A DNA stretch of 64,000 bases from Ferdinandcohnia sp036965165 (GCF_036965165.1 NZ_JBALOX010000011.1:124001-188000), one strand, 5' to 3'. Shown: positions 42,120-51,623, counted from the stretch's first letter. Made by a program: numbers and translations. Notes: a model not told the origin generated them from the sequence alone.

Positions 42120-43994
42120 TTAAACAGGTAGGATCTCATTTTTTAGTTTTTGGTGTTTATTATCTTGTTGATCTTCTTGTTGATGCTTTTTCTTATTCGC
42201 AATTTCTAATAACAGGTTACGCAAATCTTCTTTATCATCAACTACTTTATCAATGCGCTGCAAAATAACATCTGCATTTTCTTGTGTTGCTTTTCCAATA
42301 TAAATCTTTGGATAGATTGTTTCAGGAAGTATTTCATCCTTGTTTAAAATCTCTTCGTACATCTTTTCACCAGGTCGTAAACCAGAGTACTCGATTTTAA
42401 TTTCATCTTCAGTAAATCCAGATAGCTTTATCAGCTTTTTGGCAAGATCAACTATTTTTATAGGCTCACCCATATCAAGCACAAAAATCTCCCCACCACG
42501 TGCAAGTGAACCTGCTTGGATGACAAGACGAGCTGCTTCGGGAATAGTCATAAAATATCTTGTTATATCTGGATGAGTAACTGTTATTGGTCCACCCTTA
42601 GCAATTTGTTTTTTAAATAAAGGAACGACACTTCCTCTACTACCTAGTACATTTCCGAAGCGAACTGCAACGAAGCGAGTCTCACTGGTACGATCAATAT
42701 TTTGAATAATAATTTCCGCAATCCGTTTTGTTGCCCCCATTACATTAGTAGGGTTAACAGCTTTATCCGTTGACACTAAAACAAATGTATCTACCTTAGC
42801 TGCAGAAGCAGCTTCAGCGACATTTTTGGTTCCATAAATATTATTTTTAACTGCCGCTTCGGGATTTCTCTCCATCAAAGGAACATGCTTATGTGCTGCC
42901 GCATGAAAAACAAATTTTGGCATGTGATGATTCATAATTTGTTGGATTTTAAAGGCATCTTGAATATCAGCGATTTCTGTAACAAATTCGATTTGTCCTT
43001 TGTACAGACTTAAAAGCTCCATTTCGATATTATAAATACTATTTTCACCGTGGCCTAATAACACCAATTTTTTCGGATTGAACAAACAGATTTGACGGCA
43101 TAATTCGGAGCCAATTGAACCGCCAGCCCCCGTAATTAGAACCGTTTGACCTTCCATTTTTTCTGCGATGGCTTTTGTATCAAGTTCAACTGGTTCACGA
43201 CCGAGTAAATCCTCAATTGAAACATCGCGAATATGGTTGATTGACACCTTTCCTGATGCCAAGTCACCTATTAACGGTAATATTTGAACATCTTCACATA
43301 GCTTTTTTGCTTCTGTAACGATTTCATCCAATTTTTTCTTCGTTAACGATGGGATGGCAATGACCACATGTTCAATTCGGTATCGTTTTATGACCTTAGA
43401 TAAATCATTAGTCGTTCCTACAACTGGTATTCCACTGATACTAAGCTGTTGAACTTGGCTATTATCATCTAAGAAGGCCACAGGTTTAAGCCCTGTAGTT
43501 GGGTGATCTTTTATTTGGCGGACTAACATTCTCCCTGTTGAACCGGCCCCTAAAATAAGGGTTCTTTTTGTCTTCACAGGTTTAATATCCTTCGTCTTAA
43601 AATAAAAAAGGATAGTTGAGAGAAATTTAGTCCAAAAACGCATTCCTCCGAGGAAGAATATATGCAATAAGTAGGTTATAGAAAGTGCACGTAGATATGC
43701 ATTATCATATACAATCTTTTGTAATAGTGCTGTTAGTGCAATTGAACATGTTACAACTAATACTAAACCAACCAATTCCTCCGTACTCGCATACCTCCAT
43801 ACCTTTCTGTATAGACCAAAGAGATATGAAAAAACATAATGAGAAATAAGCAACACTATTGAGCTTAAAAATACACGGTCATCTTGAAAATATTCCGCAA
43901 AAGGGTTTAGGAAAAAGTGTGACAAATATATAGAAAATAAAACTACAATTGAATCAGCTATAAAAAGGAAAAACACCCTTGTTTTATAGGTCAT
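42120..43994 (-). CDS. Membrane UDP-GlcNAc 4,6-dehydratase (PglF/WbpM/CapD family)
   Basis: A 624-residue protein with four N-terminal membrane segments (about 8-125), a first Rossmann-like domain (RTLILGAGSTGRMLVRQIKD) and a second, catalytic short-chain dehydrogenase domain (QTVLITGAGGSIGSELCRQI, HAAAHKHVPLMERNP, LVSTDKAVNPTNVMGATKR). This layout belongs to the long 4,6-dehydratases that make UDP-4-keto-6-deoxy sugars. It begins the operon 44.0-38.3 kb; with the aminotransferase, acetyltransferase and PglC-like enzyme it could make and load a bacillosamine-type sugar. A T/S variant replaces the catalytic Tyr-x3-Lys Tyr in this family, here TNVMGATK. Confidence 0.94.
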   Translation of the reverse strand: MTYKTRVFFLFIADSIVVLFSIYLSHFFLNPFAEYFQDDRVFLSSIVLLISHYVFSYLFGLYRKVWRYASTEELVGLVLVVTCSIALTALLQKIVYDNAYLRALSITYLLHIFFLGGMRFWTKFLSTILFYFKTKDIKPVKTKRTLILGAGSTGRMLVRQIKDHPTTGLKPVAFLDDNSQVQQLSISGIPVVGTTNDLSKVIKRYRIEHVVIAIPSLTKKKLDEIVTEAKKLCEDVQILPLIGDLASGKVSINHIRDVSIEDLLGREPVELDTKAIAEKMEGQTVLITGAGGSIGSELCRQICLFNPKKLVLLGHGENSIYNIEMELLSLYKGQIEFVTEIADIQDAFKIQQIMNHHMPKFVFHAAAHKHVPLMERNPEAAVKNNIYGTKNVAEAASAAKVDTFVLVSTDKAVNPTNVMGATKRIAEIIIQNIDRTSETRFVAVRFGNVLGSRGSVVPLFKKQIAKGGPITVTHPDITRYFMTIPEAARLVIQAGSLARGGEIFVLDMGEPIKIVDLAKKLIKLSGFTEDEIKIEYSGLRPGEKMYEEILNKDEILPETIYPKIYIGKATQENADVILQRIDKVVDDKEDLRNLLLEIANKKKHQQEDQQDNKHQKLKNEILPV

Positions 43995-44088
43995 TATTAA
44001 TCCTCCTCATTAAACTCACTAACAGGAAATGTCATCAGACATTCTTGGAGGTTAGTTGTTACTAATTATCTTTTGATTTTCGTCAGTA

Positions 44089-44094
44089 ATTATA
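44089..44094 (-). promoter_or_regulatory. Possible -10 element of the dehydratase operon
   Basis: TATAAT on the minus strand, 95 bases before the dehydratase start; no strong -35. The rest of 43995-44298 holds the lytC-like gene terminator and nothing else that I recognise. Confidence 0.4.
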
Positions 44095-44249
44095 ACATAT
44101 TTATCATTTAATACACTAATAATATTGGATGCAGACTAATAGTCAGAAAAATCGATGTGACAATATACCATTCGTTTCTTATTTGGAAAAAGTAGGGGTA
44201 CATAGATTAGTCACATTTATTAAAAAAAGGTTACAATTAATTCTTTCTA

Positions 44250-44295
44250 GATAAAAATAAAACAAACAGAACACAAGGCTCTGTTTGTTTTATTT
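44250..44295 (-). terminator. lytC-like gene terminator
   Basis: AATAAAACAAACAGA pairs with TCTGTTTGTTTTATT, about 15 bp, followed by TTTTTATCTAG on the minus strand. Confidence 0.88.
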
Positions 44296-44298
44296 GGT

Positions 44299-45798
44299 TT
44301 AATTTTTCCCGTAATAGTTGAGAACGCCCTGATATATGGCATTTGCAGCCTTTTCACGAAATTCCGGAGAACCTAGTTTCACTGCTTCATTTTGATTTGA
44401 AATGAATGCAACCTCAACAAGGATACTTGCCATGGTTGATTCACGAATAACCTTGAAACTAGCCTCCTTAACACCTCGATCACGTGTGCCAAGTTGTCTA
44501 ATTAATTCTTTTTGAATTTCCGTTGCAAGCTCTTTACTCTCTGCACTTGCATATTTGTCATTCCAGAAGGTTTCAGTTCCATTAGCAGACTGATTAGTAG
44601 CAGCATTATTATGAATACTTATAAACGCATTTGCACCTATAGAATTAGCAATTTCAACTCTTTGATCTAATGTAACGTATACGTTAGATTCTCTAGTCAT
44701 CACAACATTTGCGCCAATTGGTTCTAATTTTGACTGAACTCGTTTTGCAATGTCTAAAACAACATCTTTCTCATTTAGTCCATGACCAATAGCTCCTGGG
44801 TCAGAGCCACCATGACCAGCATCGACTACAATTGTTAAACCTGCCAGCTTACCCGAAACTTGAGATACAACTCTTTGTGGGACAGAACCCAGTCCACCTA
44901 GAATTACAAAATTTGAAATGCCTCGTTCTTTAATAATTTGACGAGTATAATCTGGGAGTGTATCATTTTTTGACAATAAAATCGGTGCATTTTCTTTCGC
45001 AGCTAATACTGAACCAGTTAATGCATCAGCAAAGGTTAAACCTGTTGCTAAATACGCTTTTTCTGTTGGCAAATTAAATGTTCTAATGACATTGGCTGCT
45101 ACTTCATATCGGTCCTTACCTGAAATTCTCATAGGTCCTTTTAAATTTTTAAAAACAGACTCAGAAACACTAGCCGTTCCACCAACAACAACTGTATTAG
45201 TAACATTACGTGTTGCGAGAATCTGCTTGGTAACTTCGGGCATTAGATTTGGTTTAGTTAGAAGTATAGGAATTTTATTTTTAGATGCATATGGAGAAAT
45301 AGCAAGTGCATCAGGAAAATCTAAACCATTCGCTAATACTGCACGATTATTATTTGGAATTTCTTTGGCAATTCTTGCTGCTACTTCATACCTATCTCTT
45401 CCTCCCAAACGCCAAACATCTGATACACCCATTTTCCGTAATTCAATCATAACACTATCATTAATGCTTCCAGCGCCACCAACTATAATTACCCTTTTTG
45501 GGTTCAGTCGTTTAATCTCCTCTTTTGTTACTCCAGTAAGAGAGCCTGTGTGAGTTAAAAGAATTGGAGCATCATAGTGGAAGGCTAATGGCCCTGCAGC
45601 AAGAGCATCGGCATAAGCATTATAAAATGCGAGCACCACAGTTTCGGAATGTTTTGGCCACCCCTTCTGAGATAGGTTTACAGAGACTTGAAACCTATCT
45701 TTCCCATCTACTCGTTCTGCCGTGTTATCAGCAAAGGTGCTGCTTGAAAACAAGAGTAGTAGAAACGGAAGAACTAGTAAAATAAAAATTTTTTTCAA
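44299..45798 (-). CDS. lytC: CWB2 N-acetylmuramoyl-L-alanine amidase (LytC-like)
   Basis: Autolysin that cuts between MurNAc and the stem peptide. About 499 residues: signal peptide (MKKIFILLVLPFLLLLFSSS), three CWB2 repeats (about 28-310) and an Amidase_3 domain with the zinc ligands in VVDAGHGGSDPGAIG, SNVYVTLDQRVEIAN, FISIHNNAA and the catalytic Glu in ILVEVAFISN. This is the domain order of B. subtilis LytC. The start is TTG 45796-45798 with GGGGAGG upstream; the longer frame upstream lacks a signal peptide and a ribosome site. The CWB2 part should hold it on wall polymer. Confidence 0.92.
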   Translation of the reverse strand: MKKIFILLVLPFLLLLFSSSTFADNTAERVDGKDRFQVSVNLSQKGWPKHSETVVLAFYNAYADALAAGPLAFHYDAPILLTHTGSLTGVTKEEIKRLNPKRVIIVGGAGSINDSVMIELRKMGVSDVWRLGGRDRYEVAARIAKEIPNNNRAVLANGLDFPDALAISPYASKNKIPILLTKPNLMPEVTKQILATRNVTNTVVVGGTASVSESVFKNLKGPMRISGKDRYEVAANVIRTFNLPTEKAYLATGLTFADALTGSVLAAKENAPILLSKNDTLPDYTRQIIKERGISNFVILGGLGSVPQRVVSQVSGKLAGLTIVVDAGHGGSDPGAIGHGLNEKDVVLDIAKRVQSKLEPIGANVVMTRESNVYVTLDQRVEIANSIGANAFISIHNNAATNQSANGTETFWNDKYASAESKELATEIQKELIRQLGTRDRGVKEASFKVIRESTMASILVEVAFISNQNEAVKLGSPEFREKAANAIYQGVLNYYGKN

Positions 45799-45899
45799 CT
45801 TTGATACCTCCCCAAAAAAAACGTATAACGTCAATATACCAAATATTTCTCCTTTTTTCAGCAAATAAACCAAAATAAATACAAATTCATTACTTTTGT

Positions 45900-45938
45900 A
45901 AAAAAAAAAGCGTAGATACATAAGTCTACACTTTTTTA
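45900..45938 (-). terminator. Terminator of the CWB2-glucosaminidase gene
   Basis: AAAAAG(T)GTAGA pairs with TCTAC(G)CTTTTT with T-runs on both sides. Confidence 0.85.
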
Positions 45939-45952
45939 CTATTAATCTATTA

Positions 45953-47833
45953 TTATTTAATTTCTTTACTTCCCAATGCTTTATCAATCTTATACATGTG
46001 ACCAGCAACTCTTGAACCCCAATTTGGATCAGAAGCATACCATACATTTACACCTATACCTTTATGCCCCGGGTATGGACCTTCATTTTTCCAACTATTT
46101 GGGTTCGTATAACCATCTTTCATGTAATCTTTAGCAAATTGATTAATACTATCTACATATTTATTATAAATCTCACCAGAGGTAGGATTTGAATCATGCA
46201 CTTTAATTCCAAAAAGGTTTTTATCTCTAAATGCAATATCACTTACTCCCCAAGCACTTTCGTGTATAGCTGCTGCTAGAATAAATAAAGCGTTAATATT
46301 ATAAGTATCTTGAGCTGCGAGCATTGCATCAATAATTTCAGGGTCTCTTAATGGACTTCCATTAATCCTTCCCATTTTTCTCTCCCAGTCTTTTAACTCT
46401 TGACTTGAATTAACATAGGATAGTAATTGATCTCTAGAATATGAGGTCTTAGAAACTATCGATGACTTCAGTTGAAAGTATTGCTCAAATTCCCCAACCT
46501 TTTGATTTGACGCATTGTAAAATACAACACCATCCAAACTGTAATATTTCTGGTTGGTATTTATAAATGACGGTGCTTTTCCTACAATTGTTTGAACACC
46601 TTTTACAACATGGATTAAATCTGTTCCATTTGAAATATAATAAGATCTACTACTATTCATTGTTGCACTAGGTATAAGAGAAACTTCAGATGATTTGACC
46701 CAACCTTCTCTATTTGCTAATTGCACTTTTACTTTCGATGAATCAACTGATATATACTTCATTTCTGTACCAGGCGATACATAGGTAGATCTCTGCCAAT
46801 CATACATTTGAGACCCAGAATAAAAATTAACAGTCGCATTTCCATTAGACGGTTTAGCTATTACCATTCCAATATTAATAAGGTTTGCAACAATATTTTG
46901 AGGAACTGAACCCGTTCCACCTAGTACTGTTAAATTAAACATTTGATTTTCAAATATTGCTGACTGCGTTGCTGGAGAAACGTAAGTTGGACTAGTAAGG
47001 AGAATCGGTGCCTTATTTTTAGCAGCAAGTACTGATCCAGTCAAAGCATCAGCAAATGTAAGTCCTGTCGATAAATATGCTTTATCCGTATTGTAACCGA
47101 ATCTTTCAATAATATTTGCTGCAACTTCATATCGATCCTTCCCTCCTATTCTAGAAGGTCCTTTTTTCAATTCATTTTTAACTTGAAAATATACACCCCT
47201 ACTTATACTTCCTTCCCCACCAATAACGAATGTATATTTTATAGAGGATTTTGAAAGTGCTGCTTTTGTTTCATCAGGTATAGAATCTTTACGAGTTAAT
47301 AAAATTGGAAATCCATTTTCTGAGGCATATGGAGATATTGCTAAAGCGTCAGAAAAATTAAGTCCAGATGCTAAGATAACACTGTCTTTTGCAGGTAATT
47401 CAGCAGCTATATTTTCAGCAACCTCATATCTATCTTTTCCGCCAATTCTCCAAACACTCTTTATCCCCATATTACGTAATTCTCTCATAATATCATCAGA
47501 TACACTTCCCGCTCCTCCGACTACAACTACTTTATTTGCTTTTAAACGGGAAATTTCATTTTTAGTGACTGGTGTTAATTTATCTTTATGAGTAAGTAAA
47601 ATCGGAGCATCATAATTATATGCTAATGGACCAGCCGCTAATGCATCTGCATATGCATTATAGAATGCTATTATTACAGTAGATGAGGTACCCCATCCTG
47701 TTTGCGAAACATTAACCGCAACCTCAAATCTATCTTTACCGTCAATCCGTGTTAAATTAGTTTCTGCTTTTGCAATATCTACGTTTAGTACTAATAAGAT
47801 TGATAAAATAATTAAAAATTGAATTTTCCGCAA
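45953..47833 (-). CDS. CWB2 protein with SH3-like part and glucosaminidase (GH73) domain
   Basis: Peptidoglycan hydrolase of about 626 residues. Signal peptide (RKIQFLIILSILLVLNVD, ending AKA), three CWB2 repeats (about 30-330), an SH3-like linker region (NGNATVNFYSGSQMYDWQRS) and a C-terminal beta-N-acetylglucosaminidase domain (ALFILAAAIHESAWGVSDIA with the catalytic Glu, KNLFGIKVHDSNP, NVWYASDPNWGSRVAGHMY). It does the job of B. subtilis LytD but with CWB2 modules in place of LytD's own wall-binding repeats. The start is TTG 47831-47833 with GGAGG eight bases before it. Confidence 0.9.
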   Translation of the reverse strand: MRKIQFLIILSILLVLNVDIAKAETNLTRIDGKDRFEVAVNVSQTGWGTSSTVIIAFYNAYADALAAGPLAYNYDAPILLTHKDKLTPVTKNEISRLKANKVVVVGGAGSVSDDIMRELRNMGIKSVWRIGGKDRYEVAENIAAELPAKDSVILASGLNFSDALAISPYASENGFPILLTRKDSIPDETKAALSKSSIKYTFVIGGEGSISRGVYFQVKNELKKGPSRIGGKDRYEVAANIIERFGYNTDKAYLSTGLTFADALTGSVLAAKNKAPILLTSPTYVSPATQSAIFENQMFNLTVLGGTGSVPQNIVANLINIGMVIAKPSNGNATVNFYSGSQMYDWQRSTYVSPGTEMKYISVDSSKVKVQLANREGWVKSSEVSLIPSATMNSSRSYYISNGTDLIHVVKGVQTIVGKAPSFINTNQKYYSLDGVVFYNASNQKVGEFEQYFQLKSSIVSKTSYSRDQLLSYVNSSQELKDWERKMGRINGSPLRDPEIIDAMLAAQDTYNINALFILAAAIHESAWGVSDIAFRDKNLFGIKVHDSNPTSGEIYNKYVDSINQFAKDYMKDGYTNPNSWKNEGPYPGHKGIGVNVWYASDPNWGSRVAGHMYKIDKALGSKEIK

Positions 47834-47934
47834 TACTATTTCCTCCAAAAATTTAAATTCTAAGAAAAAGTGTGATAAATGAACCTAAAAATCTATTAAA
47901 CACTTTTTCTTCTACTCTCACCACCTCTCTTAAA

Positions 47935-47970
47935 AAATTTATCAGATTTTGTCAAAATGGTAAATAGCTA
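47935..47970 (-). promoter_or_regulatory. Conserved upstream element of the CWB2-glucosaminidase gene
   Basis: Partner of 38221-38256 (28/36 identical). The sense strand reads TTTACC, then TTGACA, a full -35 hexamer, about 115 bases before the start codon. Confidence 0.45.
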
Positions 47971-47980
47971 AATATAAACC

Positions 47981-47982
47981 NN
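47981..47982. other. Two undetermined bases
   Basis: The sequence reads NN here, in the 270-base intergenic region upstream of the CWB2-glucosaminidase gene. It may be a join between contigs or unresolved positions, so the order and distance of the two halves of the surface locus should be treated with caution. Confidence 0.95.
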
Positions 47983-48048
47983 CTGGATGAAACTTCTATA
48001 ATCAGATTTATTATTATTTTTATCTCAAATATTTATTGTACAGTAAAA

Positions 48049-48089
48049 AAGGTTGTTTGTTTGAGTAGAAGTCTCAACAAACAACCTTC
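48049..48089 (-). terminator. Terminator of the Alg14/Alg13 operon
   Basis: AAGGTTGTTTG(T)TTGAG pairs with CTCAACAAACAACCTT with one bulge, followed by TTTTTTACTG on the minus strand. Confidence 0.85.
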
Positions 48090-48103
48090 CTAAGGTATCA
48101 TAT

Positions 48104-48589
48104 TCACTTTATAAAGCCATCGATATCGTTTCGAATAGAGCTTAATAAAGATCTATTATCAAAGTTATACTGATTAAATTCCTTTTCCCTAACTAATCCA
48201 ATAATATTAACTAAATTATCTATATTATCAACTACCTCAATAAATCCTAAGTCATAAAACATCGAGGCAATTTCTTCCTGATGATTATCCACATGCTCTC
48301 CAAATTCCTTTTTTCTCGGAACAACAATTACTTTTTTTTCGTATTTTAATGCCTGAATAATTGAACTTGTCCCAGCATGACAAATACATATTTCTGAATC
48401 AGATAAAAATGTAGAAACCTCTTTTGAAGAAAGCATTTCGTAATGTTTGTAATGCTTTGGCTTATATGTTGAATAACCAATCTGAGATATTATTTCATCT
48501 TGGATTTTATTTTCTTGCTTTAATTCATCCAACTTTTGAAATAGACGATTAAACTGAAACTTTTGAGTTCCAACTGTAACAAATATCAA
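48104..48589 (-). CDS. Alg13-like glycosyltransferase subunit (PssE/EpsF type)
   Basis: A 161-residue GT28 C-terminal domain: MIFVTVGTQKFQFNRLFQKL at the N terminus and CICHAGTSSIIQAL (donor-sugar site, about residue 90) then VVPRKKEFGEHVDNHQEEIA. Such short proteins supply the donor-binding half of a two-part glycosyltransferase, with an Alg14-like membrane partner supplying the acceptor half. The partner gene lies directly upstream and overlaps by 4 bases (start in stop). Last gene of its operon. Confidence 0.92.
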   Translation of the reverse strand: MIFVTVGTQKFQFNRLFQKLDELKQENKIQDEIISQIGYSTYKPKHYKHYEMLSSKEVSTFLSDSEICICHAGTSSIIQALKYEKKVIVVPRKKEFGEHVDNHQEEIASMFYDLGFIEVVDNIDNLVNIIGLVREKEFNQYNFDNRSLLSSIRNDIDGFIK

Positions 48590-49062
48590 TAAATCCCCCC
48601 CTTAAAAATGGCCCTAGGATAAAATTGAAGCATACTCTCCCATTGCACATAGAATTTATCGGCAAATTTGTAAACAATCTTACCCGTCAGTGTGGGCGAA
48701 TGAATTTTAGCAAAACTTTCTATAAAGATAATCTTTTTTCCGAGAAGTTTACCAAAAAATAATAAAGGGAGTGTTGCTCCGGCTCCTGTTGAAATAATAA
48801 CCTTAGGATTTGCTTTTACAAGATAGCTAAAAGATAAAATCAAATTTAGAAGAAAAACAAATAAAAAGTTTAGTTTTTTTCTATCCTGTTGGAATAAAAA
48901 ATTAATTTCGTATCTTTTTTCAAGACCGTCAGTTGTTTTGTTTTTTTCTGTAATAATCGATATATTATACTCTTCCAATGTTTTTACTATCTGCATTAGT
49001 TGAGCAAAATGACCACCAGTAGAACTCACCAGTAAAACATCAATTTGTTTTTCGCTTTTCAT
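48586..49062 (-). CDS. Alg14-like glycosyltransferase subunit (PssD type)
   Basis: A 158-residue membrane-anchored partner of the Alg13-like protein: VLLVSSTGGHFAQLMQIV at the start, a hydrophobic segment (about 65-85) and VIISTGAGATLPLLFFGKLL and FIESFAKIHSPTLTG. It recruits the catalytic subunit to the membrane and binds the lipid-linked acceptor. ATG 49060-49062 with GAAGGGA upstream is chosen; it overlaps the preceding GT4 gene by 23 bases. Confidence 0.9.
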   Translation of the reverse strand: MKSEKQIDVLLVSSTGGHFAQLMQIVKTLEEYNISIITEKNKTTDGLEKRYEINFLFQQDRKKLNFLFVFLLNLILSFSYLVKANPKVIISTGAGATLPLLFFGKLLGKKIIFIESFAKIHSPTLTGKIVYKFADKFYVQWESMLQFYPRAIFKGGIY

Positions 49063-50152
49063 GTATATATCCCTTCTCAAAGAATTCAAGGAAGTCCCCC
49101 ATTACTTTACCGTTAAAATATTCCATCGAAGTCAAATAAGCATTCATTTTCATCTGGTTGCGCTGTTCATCACTCATATCAAAAAAATGTTCTATGCATT
49201 CAGCCAACGCTTTGTAATCACCTGGTTCAAATAGTATGCCATTTTCATTATTAATAACATACTCGGGTAATGCACCAATATTTGTCCCAATAACTGGACA
49301 TTTGCATGCCATAGCTTCTATTCCAACCAGACCCAAGCTCTCGTATCTTCTTGTAGGAAAAACTAGCACTTCCAGCAAATTATATATTTCGGAGAGCTTA
49401 TCATGAGGCAATAAATCATATAAATGCAAATAATCTCCAATATTATTCTTATTTATATAATCCACTACTTCAGGATAATATTTTCCGTTTCCTACTAAAA
49501 CAAATCTCATATTTCCAATTTTGTTTTCTTTAACAAGTATATTAATTGCTTTAAGAAAATCATCCCAACCTTTTCCTTTATCAATCCTACCAACATACCC
49601 AATATACTTCATGGATGGTGATAATCCAAAGTTACTAAAGTGGACAGCCCTAGGTTGAAATATCTTTTCTGAGATCCCACCTGATGGGGATATAAATATT
49701 TTTGTACTTTCTAAATTGTACTTGTCCTGGACTACTTTTTTGAAGTATCCCGAGGGAACAATTATCTTTTCGGAGATATAAAGTAGCCTCTTTACTAAAA
49801 ATTGCATTTTCTTTTTATAGTTTGTCTCTGGAACAACATCACTTCCATGAACATTCACGTAAATTACACTATTCTTTTTTAATGTTTTCCCTAAAATAAT
49901 GGGTAAAGCGTTGTGGGATGCATAGTGCACATAAATGATATCATTTGATTTAAAAACAAAATAAAATAGTACCATTAGGTAATGTTTTATATAGGCAAAA
50001 AGCTTTTTTATTTTTGAATTTTTTTTATAAATAACAATCTTGGTAACATCATGACTACCATTAATTAAAAAGTCTTCTGTCTTTTTAACGAAGATTCCAT
50101 ATGAGGGATTTTGATCATCAGGATACATATTTGATACTAAAAGTATTTTCAT
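49040..50152 (-). CDS. GT4 family glycosyltransferase
   Basis: A 370-residue GT-B enzyme: KILLVSNMYPDDQNPSYGIF opening, VNVHGSDVVPETNYKKKMQF, ISPSGGISEKIFQP, YIGYVGRIDKGKGWDDFLKA and YESLGLVGIEAMACKCPVIG (E-x7-E). It is typical of enzymes adding inner sugars of exopolysaccharide repeat units. Codon use here is more AT-rich than in the flagellar region, as in the rest of 48-57 kb. Confidence 0.9.
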   Translation of the reverse strand: MKILLVSNMYPDDQNPSYGIFVKKTEDFLINGSHDVTKIVIYKKNSKIKKLFAYIKHYLMVLFYFVFKSNDIIYVHYASHNALPIILGKTLKKNSVIYVNVHGSDVVPETNYKKKMQFLVKRLLYISEKIIVPSGYFKKVVQDKYNLESTKIFISPSGGISEKIFQPRAVHFSNFGLSPSMKYIGYVGRIDKGKGWDDFLKAINILVKENKIGNMRFVLVGNGKYYPEVVDYINKNNIGDYLHLYDLLPHDKLSEIYNLLEVLVFPTRRYESLGLVGIEAMACKCPVIGTNIGALPEYVINNENGILFEPGDYKALAECIEHFFDMSDEQRNQMKMNAYLTSMEYFNGKVMGDFLEFFEKGYIHEKRKTN

Positions 50153-50174
50153 TCTATCTAACCTTCCAATTTTT

Positions 50175-51476
50175 TCAAAAGAATGGACGCTTGTTCAGGT
50201 ATAACCAATATTCTTTTGCTGTTATTTTTGCACAAATTAATGCGAGGAAGCTTCCAGATAAAGCAGAATACAGAACATGCCCGCCTAAAAAACTATATAG
50301 AAACACTAAACAAAAACTCAAATAAAATGGAAATCCTACACGCTGACCGATTTTTATATTACTTAATATAATTAAAATAAAATACCCATATATCAATATT
50401 GTTCCTAATAATCCATAACTAAAAAAAGTATCAAAAAAATCCATCTCAATTTGCATTGTTTCTTTATCAGCAAAAAAATGTTCAGCTGTTCCTAATCCGT
50501 GACTATAGTTCCCAATGCCGAAATTAAACCTGAAAAATTTATGCTCAGATTCATTATAGTCATCAATAGCCGCATCTAAAAATGTATCTCTTCCCGTAAC
50601 TATAAAAGAAAATAAATCATTTTCATTTTGTACTTGCTTTTGAAAAAAATATGAATGGCGGTCGATTGATTTTGCTATTTCATCATTAAATATTAGAAAT
50701 AATGCTGAACAGATGAAAAGCAAACCAACTAATAGATACAAATATATTTTCGGGGTTATTTTATCTTTATACTTTATATATAGGACAATTAAATAAATTA
50801 AAATAGTTAGACCAGTAAAAGCAACACTTGATTTTGATCCTAATAATAGTAAAGACAAGAGTAAACCAAGTGTAATTAAAGAGTAAATCAATATCGACTT
50901 TTGATTTCTTATTTCAATACTAGTAATTAATGAATTACTTGAAAATATAAACAAAACCATTAAAACAACATTCAAATCATTAGCCGCATAAAAAAAACCA
51001 CTAAACCCTACATTTCCCGAGTACATGGAATAACCAGTATTGAAAACCTTGGGTATTAATATAAATAATGGAAAAGCAATTAAATTAATATATAAGACTT
51101 TTTCTATTAAAGGTGAATTACTTCCTTTTCTTTTTAGAGCCATGAATGCTTCTATAATTAAAACGATTAATAAAAGCTTTGAAAGATGTATTAAATCCTT
51201 CATCAGACCTTCTAAGGACTGATGAACAAAAGCAAAATATCCGAACTGTTGCAAAACTAAAAAGGATCCCATAAGAACTGGGTAAATTCTAAATTGCTTG
51301 TACTTAAAAATTATGTGAATTAAAAATAAGATTAATAAGCCCCTATACACTTGACCAACACTAAAAGGAAAATCGATGTTCCTTATGAGGTATCCATTAA
51401 GACTATCAACAGCAGCGATGATAATAAAAAATAAAACAAAAACTTTTTCTTCATTGATATTAATCATTTTATTCAT
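50175..51476 (-). CDS. O-antigen polymerase-like membrane protein (second Wzy-type)
   Basis: A 433-residue protein with about 11-12 membrane segments and a large outside loop (about 275-325, with DSHxxF-like FRFNFGIGNYSHGLGTAEHF), the layout of Wzy and O-antigen ligases. It belongs to the operon with a CpsE-type initiating transferase upstream and the Alg13/14 pair downstream. It is not a close copy of the polymerase-like protein at 22-24 kb, which points to two different polymers. ATG with AAGGAAG upstream. Confidence 0.8.
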   Translation of the reverse strand: MNKMININEEKVFVLFFIIIAAVDSLNGYLIRNIDFPFSVGQVYRGLLILFLIHIIFKYKQFRIYPVLMGSFLVLQQFGYFAFVHQSLEGLMKDLIHLSKLLLIVLIIEAFMALKRKGSNSPLIEKVLYINLIAFPLFILIPKVFNTGYSMYSGNVGFSGFFYAANDLNVVLMVLFIFSSNSLITSIEIRNQKSILIYSLITLGLLLSLLLLGSKSSVAFTGLTILIYLIVLYIKYKDKITPKIYLYLLVGLLFICSALFLIFNDEIAKSIDRHSYFFQKQVQNENDLFSFIVTGRDTFLDAAIDDYNESEHKFFRFNFGIGNYSHGLGTAEHFFADKETMQIEMDFFDTFFSYGLLGTILIYGYFILIILSNIKIGQRVGFPFYLSFCLVFLYSFLGGHVLYSALSGSFLALICAKITAKEYWLYLNKRPFF

Positions 51477-51579
51477 TATTTAAACTTCCTTGTTTTAAAG
51501 TATACTTTCCCAAAGAATTTATAAATCTATTCCTAATTATTATTAGAATTGCCATACTAAATATGCATAATAAAGTTAA

Positions 51580-51610
51580 ATTAAGAAATCCCTGATAATA
51601 ATCAGGGATT
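51580..51610 (-). terminator. Terminator after the CpsE-type transferase gene
   Basis: A perfect 10-bp stem AATCCCTGAT / ATCAGGGATT followed by TTCTTAATTT on the minus strand; moderate T-tract, so it may allow readthrough into the polymerase gene. Confidence 0.7.
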
Positions 51611-51623
51611 CGATATAACTATT

